A DNA stretch of 64,000 bases from contig OY811976.1 in assembly GCA_963681505.1 (NCBI GenBank), positions 6,571,372 to 6,635,371 on the forward strand, read 5' to 3'. Positions 39,793 through 49,600 of the stretch are shown here, piece by piece. The stretch is from Eunapius fragilis. Its lineage: Eukaryota > Porifera > Demospongiae > Spongillida > Spongillidae. The notes beneath the pieces are model-generated. The model ran no database searches and was not told the origin of the DNA. It worked only from the letters and a program-made list of their open reading frames with translations. Positions within the stretch are counted from its first letter, which is position 1. Every line of letters starts with the position of its first letter. The translations under genes and the position numbers were made by a program.

Positions 39793-40045
39793 CTAACATC
39801 CAGTTGCCATTGAACGGGACAGCAGAGCTCTGGCATTCGCTCTAACTAGGACCAAGTTTAACCTGCCATAGAGAGCCGAAGTGGCCTGGGACTTGCAACA
39901 ATTTGATCTAATTGCCAGGCGCGCTGCCAGTCCAGAAAGGTTTGTCTGTGCTTCTTGACCCCAACATCCATAAACCTCAACTGCCAAAGGTACACACACA
40001 CACCCAAGCTCTGAGCACTTTGTGTCATTGCTGGCATGTTTTCTG
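39793..40045 (-). pseudogene. C-terminal fragment of a retroelement protein, copy 1
   Basis: The minus frame contains KHASNDTKCSELG, VPLAVEVYGCWGQEAQTNLS and LYGRLNLVLVRANARALLSR before the stop. The same domain occurs at 46252-46540 and 47377-47658, each diverged. I recall this tail from reverse-transcriptase-bearing repeats of marine invertebrates. Only the C-terminus remains. Confidence 0.5.
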
Positions 40046-40137
40046 TTTGTTATTGCATTAAGAATTAAAGGGGATCGTCCAAATTCTATGTGCTCTTCCT
40101 ACATTTCATCGACTACGGTGAAAAAAAAACCTATGAA

Positions 40138-40433
40138 ACAAGTAAATAAAAACATTCTCTAACGAGAGAGTTGTTGGTATATAGGATTGACCAATGGTGG
40201 TGTAAAAAGCACGGAAACAAGAGTGACAGAAATTTTACTCGAAAATTGAAATTGGCCTATATTTAGCACGCTCACAAAATAACAGCGCATGCCTGAGTAA
40301 TGTGCTAAATATAGGCCAATTTCAATTTTCGAGTAAAATTTCTGTCACTCTTGTTTCCGTGCTTTTTACACCACCATTGGTCAATCCTATATACCAACAA
40401 CTCTCTCGTTAGAGAATGTTTTTATTTACTTGT
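40138..40433. mobile_element. Fold-back MITE, family F, copy 1
   Basis: Begins ACAAGTAAATAAAAACATTC and ends with its reverse complement. The arms are about 135 bp with very few mismatches around a loop of about 25 bp, so the whole element is one hairpin. No target duplication is identified; the palindrome may extend outward (CTATGA...ATCATAG). Confidence 0.9.
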
Positions 40434-40559
40434 ATCATAGAGGCTTCCCTTGGGGCCATGTGTTATTGCAGGTGCCCTACACACAGGATGTAATGGCCCT
40501 CTGCAGTGGCAGTCTTAGCAAGGTGCTCATACCTCCAAGCCCTGGGGACACCATCAACA

Positions 40560-40892
40560 CTCTTCTGAAGTGGGCACCATGGGATGAAGCCCTCCCAGGG
40601 CCATCCTGACAGGCTATTCAGGGACCACATGGTCTCTGGTGTAAGGGATGGGTTCAGGGTAGGACTCCATGACTACACATGGAGGGAGGGGCAGCATGGT
40701 ATGGGGAGGAGGGCATGCTCAGATGACTACCTGGCTGCCCAATGTGCTGAGGCCAGAGCAGTGGGCCCGCTAACATGGTGGCAAATGGAGGCTCATACCA
40801 GACTTACAGAGTGTATGGTCACCAGATGGGGCCAGTGTGGACAGTGTATAAGGAAAAGAATTGTGGTGGTTGGCCAACACCTTAGTGGATGA
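40560..40892 (+). pseudogene. DIRS-like retroelement fragment upstream of the RT domain
   Basis: The frame 40584-40892 contains GHPDRLFRDHMVSGVRDGFR, VGLHDYTWREG and SDDYLAAQCAEARAVGPL. HPD..F..YI..G...GF..G followed by L..E...GR.VGPF is the segment found just before the palm in DIRS-type polyproteins. It ends where the 49-bp minisatellite starts, matching the arrangement at 13573-13828. Confidence 0.7.
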
Positions 40893-41925
40893 AGCAGCAC
40901 ACACCAGGTCATGCAGCTAGGGCCTACACCTCAGTGGATGAAGCAGCACACACCAGGCCATGCAGCTAGGGCCTACACCTCAGTGGATGAAGCAGCACAC
41001 ACCAGGTCATGCAGCTAGGGCCTACACCTCAGTGGATGAAGCAGCACACACCAGGTCATGCAGCTAGGGCCTACACCTCAGTGGATGAACCAGCACACAC
41101 CAGGTCATGCAGCTAGGGCCTACACCTCAGTGGATGAAGCAGCACACACCAGGTCATGCAGCTAGGGCCTACACCTCAGTGGATGAAGCAGCACACACCA
41201 GGTCATGCAGCTAGGGCCTACACTGTTGAAATACCCACTGAGCCAAAAGGTCAACTAGTCACCTGTCAGTGCTTCGCTTGCACTTTTCAACACACCCCCT
41301 CAAGCGATACACTGATCACTCTCTTGGTTGCTAGACCGACCACAAACCCTCCTTTGGTTTCGTTTTGGTCTGGGTGTTTTGGCTCAGAGAAAAAAAAAAA
41401 CCACATCTCACCGGGATTCGAACTCAGCGTTCTGGGCCCATAACCTGTTGAAATACCCACTGAGCCAAAAGGTCAACTAGTCACCTGTCAGTGCTTCGCT
41501 TGCACTTTTCAACATACACCTCAGTGGATGAAGCAGCACACACCAGGTCATGCAGCTAGGGCCTACATCTCAGTGGATGAAGCAGCACACATCAGGTCAT
41601 GCAGCTAGGGCCTACACCTCAGTGGATGAAGCAGCACACACCAGGTCATGCAGCTAGGGCCTACGCCTCAGTGGATAAAGCAGCACACACCAGGTCATGC
41701 AGCTAGGGCCTACACCTCAGTGGATGAAGCAGCACACACCTGGTCATGCAGCTAGGGCCTACGCCTCAGTGGATAAAGCAGCACACACCAAGTCATGCAG
41801 CTAGGGCCTACATCTCAGTGGATGAAGCAGCACACACCAGGTCATGCAGCTAGGGCCTACACCTCAGTGGATGAAGCAGCACACACCAGGTCATGCAGCT
41901 AGGGCCTACACCTCAGTGGCCTCCA
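40880..41925. repeat. 49-bp minisatellite, long array, interrupted by a TRIM-like element
   Basis: About 15 units (core CAGTGGATGAAGCAGCACAC, then CAGGTCATGCAGCTAGGGCC), about seven before 41224 and eight after 41514. Units are 49 bp and 90 percent or more alike. Confidence 0.95.
41224..41514 (-). mobile_element. Miniature LTR retrotransposon (TRIM-like), 291 bp
   Basis: Two identical 69-bp direct repeats (41224-41292 and 41446-41514) start TGTTGAAA and end TTTCAACA, that is TG...CA. A TACAC target duplication lies on both sides (41219-41223 and 41515-41519). Read on minus, the first LTR is followed at once by GGTTATGGGCCCAGAAC, complementary to the anticodon arm of animal initiator tRNA-Met (GGGCCCATAACC), the half-tRNA priming known for copia. 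A purine stretch GAGGGGGTG immediately precedes the last LTR. The 153-bp interior has no coding capacity. A GAGTTCGAATCC sequence resembling a Pol III B box overlaps the same region, so a tRNA-derived SINE origin is the main alternative. Confidence 0.75.
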
Positions 41926-42370
41926 CTTAGCACCATTATGTACACCAGTCCCATCCCACATACCTCCATCACACCACCTCTCATCCATCATCCTATCAAT
42001 GACATGCTTTTCAAATACAAAACACATCAAATTAACAAAACCACTCCCACCACCACACCCATTTCCCAGCGCACCTTTCTCCTCCCCAAGAGTATATCCC
42101 ATCTTGATCTGTGGACAGAAATTAAATGTGCCATCATCTCCTGTCTGCTTGGCAAGGTCAATGGTCGGGGAAAGACACAGAGAATATCATAGCCCAGTCT
42201 CAGTGTGGTACTAGGAAGACTTCAGCCGCTATGTGTTAACCCTTCAGAGCCCTACCCTCAAGTGCTATGAAAGTGCAAATGTTGGTGTGGATGTATTGTG
42301 GGGGGTGTGGACGTGTGGGAGTGTTAGTGTGTGGATGGGGACATGTGGCATGGGAGTGGTGCTAGTGTGT
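41926..42370 (+). repeat. Unit shared with 13829-14135, plus decayed 30-bp repeats
   Basis: 41926-42235 matches 13829-14135; 42270-42370 has a few GTGTGG...GACGTGTGGGAGTG units of the 30-bp type. The RT fragment present at 13.7 kb is missing here: the 49-bp array joins the shared unit directly at CTCAGTGGCCTCCACTTAGC. Confidence 0.85.
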
Positions 42371-42380
42371 GTTATACTTA

Positions 42381-42638
42381 TGCACCTATCAATAGTAAGT
42401 GCGACCCCCCCCCCCTCCCCCACTCCCAATGGGGGATTTGACATTTATTAAATCAAACGCCCCACGGTTGGGGGTTAATAACTGGTGAATTCGCAGCACC
42501 ATTTGCTGTTGACCACACCCAGTGTCAAATCCCCAGTACGAGTGCTGGTAGAAACAATGGTCAAATCCCCCACTAATCAACCGGATTGTGGGGGGGGCGG
42601 GGGGGGGGCGGGGGTCGCACTTACCATTGATAGGTGCA
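42381..42638. mobile_element. PIF/Harbinger-like MITE, 258 bp
   Basis: The ends are TGCACCTATCAATAGTAAG and its near reverse complement, with inverted similarity for about 30 bp into a C-rich/G-rich stretch. TTA lies on both sides (42378-42380 and 42639-42641), the 3-bp TWA-type target of PIF/Harbinger. No ORF of its own. Confidence 0.85.
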
Positions 42639-42699
42639 TTAGGAATAAGCCTGCAATAGCTGGCCGGACATGGGAAATGCTGCATGAGTCTTATTCATG

Positions 42700-43377
42700 G
42701 TAAAGCATAAGAGTCAGCCTGAGGTTTGGCTTCAAGTGGAGCTGTTGAGTGCAGCGGCGAGGAACCCTTTCGAGTGATTGAGCAATCTTATAGCGGGAGC
42801 GGCGATTTCCTTGCCTTCTGGCTGTGACGGTTGAGGAATGTTAGGTCATTAGCATGTATGGAAAGTACATGATTCTCACGTACGCATAAATGCTAGGCGT
42901 ACATGTGTATACATCAGTGTTCACACGTACATATACAGTAACACCTAAACGCACATGCACACCTGCACACACATAGCTTTATAATTATATAGGCTACCTA
43001 CACAGACATTTTATTACACGATACGCGATGTAAAAATACATGTACATGCACGTGGAGGTGTGTAGTTATGTTTCGCACATACTGTAAACGGCTTACCCGC
43101 GGTGATTGTCAGATCAGTTGCGTACCTTCTCAGCACGAGCTCTCTCCTGGGCACTAAATCACTTATACACGTACATGTAGTCCACCTCCCGCCCCCGACC
43201 CAAGTTATTGCGTTTACGTAATGCATTTATGTTTATTCCAGAATGTTAGTACGATGGATCGTCCCCTTCTTCCTACTTTTAAGTTGTTTATTAATGTCCG
43301 GTTACTTTTATCTTTGAGTAAATTGAGTATTCAAAAAGTAACACAAGTACATACACGTATGATGTACATAATCATTA
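42700..43377. other. Intergenic, no gene recognised
   Basis: Downstream flank of ROCO gene 2. A 3' UTR is expected just below 43378; I found no clear AATAAA within the first 150 bp. Confidence 0.4.
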
Positions 43378-43640
43378 TCACATTTCAATATTACGTAAGA
43401 CAGACACCAGAGTTGACCAGGTCACTGGCTTCACACCCTTTCCCTGAAGCCATTGTTGGAGTATGGCCATATTGATCTGTTCAGCATTCCCTCTATGTTC
43501 CATCTCCAATGCTTTCACAATGTCTCCATTTGTGTCATTCAGTAGAAAAATTCCAAACTTCAAGTAGCTGACTCCAACCTTTATAGCAATGTTCAGCTTC
43601 TTAGCAGAAAAGGATAACAGTTCAGGCATAGTGGGTGTGT
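43378..43640 (-). CDS. ROCO gene 2: divergent Death-domain exon
   Basis: Acceptor CTCCCACCAG; phase 1 in; stop TGA at 43380-43378. Encodes TMPELLSFSAKKLNIAIKVG, LEMEHRGNAEQINMAILQQW and VKPVTWSTLVSVLRNIEM. The W..L...LR ending and helix pattern fit a Death domain, but it is much diverged from gene 1 and stops about 15 residues earlier, lacking the LAEEL helix. Confidence 0.7.
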
Positions 43641-46600
43641 CTGGTGGGAGGGGCACACGATAGAACTATGAATGATGTACATGTGGCCCCCCATACATAA
43701 CATGTACATGTGGCCCCCCATACATAACATGTACATGTGGCCCGCCAATTCATAACATGTACATGTGGCCCCCATACAAAAAACATGTACATGTGGTCCC
43801 CCATACATACCATGTACATGTGGCCCCCCCATACATAACATGTACATGTGGCCCCCATACATAACATGTACATGTGGCCCCCCATACATAACATGTACAT
43901 GTGGCCCCCCATACATAACATGTACATATGGCCCCCCCATACATGCGGCCCCCGCCCCCATACATCACATAAACCTTCCATCACACCAGTATGGTCCCTT
44001 GGTACATGTAGATACCACACATATTAATAAACTGACCTTCCAAATGTGGCATAGCTTGGCCTACAAACTTAGATAGGAGCGGGGAAGAGGAGACTGCAGA
44101 AGTAGAAACTACACAAAAAGAGGAGATATCAGGATAAATAGTCTTATGTTCCCCCAGTTACATGTAAGTAGTAAAGTGCTATATACATGCTTCTAATCCT
44201 CCAAACATTTGCTTGCTTTGTAATATAAAATTATGAATAGCAACTGACACCTGTCATATGAATGCTTGTACTGACCTTCCAACTGTGGCATTGCTTGGCC
44301 TGCCAGCTCTGAAGGATAGGAGACCACACCACTAGGCACTGCAAGACAATGGTGTGGTTATTCACCTTTAGCCACACCCCTCAATCACCTCACCTTTAAC
44401 TATATACGGCAGACAAGGTTCTATTTTCAGCCACTCCCCCATCAACACATGCTTCTGGCCACTTACATCCACAATATACTTATCTCCTCTAAGAAGGGCC
44501 TTCTTTAATAAGGACAGCTCTACCTTAGTGCCATCACAGTGGTCTGAGCTGGCTTCAGGAGGACAGGAGATCTCGTCTAACACCTCCACATGTGGACAGA
44601 ATTCCTCACAAACCTTCTTGATGACAGCTAGAACATGGTGTGCTAAATCTAGGTACTTGGGCTCTGTCCTGTCAGGTGAGGACATAGCCATGGAGAGGGA
44701 CTGGAACGTCTCACTCATCTCAACAATGGTGGCCACCCCCCCTGTCTCACTAAGCCACGTTATACCCCTGCTCCACACATCACAGCGACGATTGAGCTGA
44801 GAATGGAGGGGTGTGGCCTGTACTGTGGGGAGTGCAAACTCAAAAGGCAGTCTACGAAGTAGGACATGAAGAAAGCGTGGTGTGAAGAAGAACTGGTTTG
44901 TACACTTGACAATCATGGACCAACCAAAGCTGCCACAGGGAACTGTGGCACTACTTGGCCTACCAACATTGACAAGAGCTGGGAAGAAGAGGAGGGGACC
45001 AAGGTCTGGGCTGGATGAGCCTTCAGGTGCCATGTTTGTATCCACTTGAGATAGGTCCACTGATTGACACAACTCAAAGTGGATCATAAACTGTGTTATC
45101 ATTTCAATATTGTACTCTGGAAATGCCTTCTCAAGCACTGCTCTGGGTACTATTCCAGTATTGCTGGCTAGTTGGGTATACTCCTTAAGAGAGGGATCTG
45201 CAAACAAAGCTCCATTGACCTTCTTAAGAATGCTCTCTTTGCGAAGGACTATCCAGCTATTAAGGGGGTCTTCAGATGGAACAAAGACAATCAAACCCTT
45301 TTCTGATAACGTCTTTAAAATTGGAATCATTGGAGGAACATCTGGTGTTATAAGGTTGTCAGGATCAGCCTTTATACGTACAATCAGGTCAGAGAGGGAT
45401 ATGGCATCAATATCTGAAGGTAGCTTCTCCTTAAAGAAGGCTAGCATCAGGTGACTGTGAATGGGAATTGATGGACACATACTGATGACATCTTTGTTTA
45501 CTTCATGCAACTGGTCCCTGAACTGATCCATTGCATCACTGTATATCTTGGTAAGGTTTAGGGTTACAACCTTTACTAACTTCTGATGACTAATGGCTGT
45601 GTTAGCAGTTGACTGTAGGGTGGTCAGTTTTGTGGTCACCTGCTCTGGTGTTAGCTGGTCAGCATGTGTGCCCACCACTATGACTGATGACTGGTGGGGA
45701 CACTTGTGGCACACACCATCAATCATTGCACACCAGTAGTAGAGTTCTCTGGTGATGGCTTCAGAGTCCTTCCTTAGGTCCTGCAGGAGAAGGAAGATGG
45801 CTGGACTGTGGAGGGAGATGGCCTCCAGACATGCAGAGTGGCTGGAGAAGTAGTGGTTATGTCCGGCCAAGTCATAGATAACCATATTGCTGTAGGTACT
45901 GTCAACTTGATGGGGAATGATCCCAGCAGTAAGAGGTTCTACCACATCTTGTCGTCCAAATACACGCTAAATGAATAGTTTGCAAACATGGTTGAATTAC
46001 ATATTTTTATGGTGATTTCATGTACACTACATATACATATACATGTATAGGCCTGCAAACAATGAGTGCTATCCTAACACGTCTTGTGGTGTTGTAAAAG
46101 CACTAATGGTGTGCTATGGAAGCAATGCATTATATTCAAAGCATTATATTCAAAGCATACAAGTAGATGATATTCAGGATGATAAATGAAATGGGGGGCG
46201 GAGGGGGTGATACCCCCCTACTAAAACTGTGCACTGGCATATTTAATAACACTACATAATAATTTTCAATGCAATGTTCACACACAACCACACACATAAC
46301 AAACAATTATACACAAAGTTCATCCACCTGCTGCACAAGGTGGGGGAGTAGGAACGACTTAGAATGGCACGAGCATTAGATCTGATTAAAGAATGACTGA
46401 GGCGACCAAATAGGTCAGCCAATGCCATAGATTTAGAGGTATTCCCATGAATGGATAAACAAGTGGCTACTTGTGAGAAAACCTTTGAAGTCTCTGGACC
46501 CATGCACCATAACTCTTTACGGCCAGTGGAGTACATTTCCAACTCAGTTCAGCACATTGGCAAGTTATTGTTATTATTATTATTGGATAATTATTATTGA

Positions 46601-49600
46601 CAACAGAATACAGTTACAGCAGGATAAAAGGACAAACATAATTACATTATCGGAAGTTTCGTTAGAAACTTCCATATAGGATTTGACCACGACTATGAAT
46701 GTCATTAAAAAAACGCGACCCGTCTGTAACAACACTCCCGACGATCGGATCGTGTTGCTTGTTTTAGCAATCGATCTAGAAGTCAAAAATGAGTAGTTTC
46801 GTTTTTGTTTCATGTCGCTGAACCGTGTGGTTGTTGAGAACAAGAGTGTACTGCCCGTCCTCGTACCCAGTCTCGGAACAAGGGGCGGGTCGTCTTCTTA
46901 TTCTTCTTATTCTTCTCCTCCTTCTTGGCAACGCATAACTCAGGACAGGAACATTTCTAAGCGATGAAAATTTCACCAATAGCTTCAGAATCGGCTGGAA
47001 GACTCGCTTTTATATAATATATGAAAAAAAATTAAGAAAACAAGTAAATAAAAACATTCTCTACGAGAAAGTTGGTGGGATATAGGATTTCATTATGACA
47101 TTGGTGGTGTAAAAAGCAAGGAAACAAGGTCTTATCAGAAGGGAAAATGTCATAGTCCTAAATTTAGCACACAAACAACACATGCCCTAGAAATGTGCTA
47201 AATATAGGACTATGACATTTTCCCTTCTGATAAGACCTTGTTTCCTTGCTTTTTACACCACCAATGTCATAATCAAATCCTATATCCCACCAACTTTCTC
47301 GTAGAGAATGTTTTTATTTACTTGTAATAAGTATAACTAACTTACAATAGATGCCGCTAACAAACCTACAGTTCGTCTAACCTATCCGGACATTTTCTCT
47401 CCCCATGATGGCCCTAGCCACTGACCTCACCAGTGACATGTTGAGGTGGCTCAAGATGTCACCCAGAATTTTGGGTTTGGGAATGGCCTGGCCGATGGCA
47501 AGTAGAGAGGCAAGACGGGAAAAAACACTCTGGGCCTCCTTCCCCCAGTTACCGTAAGTTTCTACAGCTAGGGGGATACATGTCCACCCGAACTCCTGGC
47601 ATCTGGTGTCATTGGCCACATGCTTTCTAAGTTCAGCAGCATAGGCTGCTGCTCCCACAGATGTACTGGCATTGTTGAGGGTTACTGGTGTAAGGGGTGA
47701 AGCAACGGTAACGTCAAAGGCCGCAGGCTTTCCTCTGTACAGTACAATTCTTTTGCCTGCGCACTACTTGGAAACTGATGATCGACAAATAGGGTTGTCC
47801 AGCTCCTTTTCAACAAGTACGCCTTCCTCTGTGGCTCGTAACCCAAAGTGCTGCCAAACTGAACTTTTGGTTTTCTTCTTTGGTACTACATGTAAGTATA
47901 CTCCCTAAACGAGTACCGCCATCGTTAGCCCTTGTGGTTTACAGGAGCATGTGCACTACACCTTTGTAATCGCATTCACTGTTAATGTCTACATATATAC
48001 ATGTACACACACACACACACACACCCATGTTAGTTTATTCATTGTCTACACGATAATCGTCAAGTGTACAAACTGCCGATTAGATGCTTACAATTGGCGG
48101 TGTAATCGTAACACCGAATAATCGCCCAATACTACACTGCATGCAGTGCCTTCAGTATATAATTTCAAGGTGCTTGCTACAGTCAGAAATACGAGGCTAT
48201 GCATGTTACTAACAAAAAAATTTCGAGTAGAGGTATATATTCATTGCTAAGTGGTTTCTTTGAGCAAATTTGCTGTTAGGGGGGAGGGCTTAGGGTGGTG
48301 GGCACCTTTGTATGAAATCTGGGGATGGGTGTTTACAAAAGCTTTTTTGCTCCCCCGATAAATCCTATACATTACTTCACAGAGAAAGCTAAAACTGTAG
48401 TCAGATATAAAATCATGACAGAACAAAGAACAAATTTAACAATTGGCAGTAGAATAAAGAAAAAAACCTCAATACCTCTGATCTCTTTCTTTTGCTGCAA
48501 TTGCTAAATTTGTTCTGCCGGAATCGCTAAATTTGTACTGCCACAATCGCTAAATTTGTTCTGCCGGAATCGCTAAATTTGCACTGCCACAATCGCTAAA
48601 TTTGTTCTGCCGGAATCGCTAAATTTGTACTGCCACAATCGCTAAATTTGTTCTGCCGGAATCGCTAAATTTGTACTGCCACAATCGCTAAATTTGTTCT
48701 GCCGGAATCGCTAAATTTGTACTGTCACAATCGCTAAATTTGTTCTGCCACTAACCTAAATTTGTTCTGCCAGAATCGCTAAATTTCTTGTTGCAATCAC
48801 TACATTTCCTTTGCCACAATCGCTAATTTTATTCTGCCGGAATCGCTATATTTGTACTGCCACTAACGCTAAATTTGTTCTGCCGGAATCGCTAGATTTG
48901 TACTGCCGGAATCGCTAAATTTGTACTGCCACAATTGCTAAATTTGTTCTGCGCTAAAATTGTACAGCCACAATCGCTAAATTTGTTCTGCCGGAATCAC
49001 TAAATTTGTACTGCCACAATTGATAAATTTGTTCTGCCGGAATTGCTAAATTTGTACTGCCACAATCGCTAAATTTGTTCTGCTGGAATCGCTAAATTTG
49101 TACTGTCACAATCGCTAAAATTGTTCTGCCACTAACCTAAATTTGTTCTGCCGGAATCGCTAAATTTTTGTGTTGCAATCACTACATTTTCTTTGCCACA
49201 ATCGCTAATTTTATTCTACCGGAATCGCTAAATTTGTACTGCCACTAACGCTAAATTTGTTCTGCCGGAATTGCTAGATTTGTACTGCCGGAATCGCTAA
49301 ATTTGTACTGCCACTAACGCTAAATTTGTTCTGCCGGAATTGCTAGATTTGTACTGCCGGAATCGCTAAATTTGTACTGCCACAATCGCTAAATTTGTTC
49401 TGCCACAAACGCTAAATTTGCTCTGCCACAAACGCTAAATTTGTTCTGCCGGAATCGCTAAGTTTGTACTGCCACATTTGCTTAATTTGTTCTGCACGGA
49501 ATCGCTAAATTTGTACTGCCACAATCGCTAAATTTGTTCTGCCAGAATCACTAAATTTGTACTGCCACAATCGCTAAATTTGTTCTGCCGGAATCGCTAA

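Noticed and set aside
41389-41478. Functional tRNA gene suggested by GTTCGAATCC and GGCTCAGTGG (minus)
   Set aside because: Half of the putative tRNA lies in the LTR and arms do not pair convincingly; the LTR-element reading explains the direct repeats and TSD better.
43593-44020. Overlapping Cys/Met/Tyr-rich minus frames of up to 132 codons
   Set aside because: Translations of the ACATGTACATG minisatellite in several frames.
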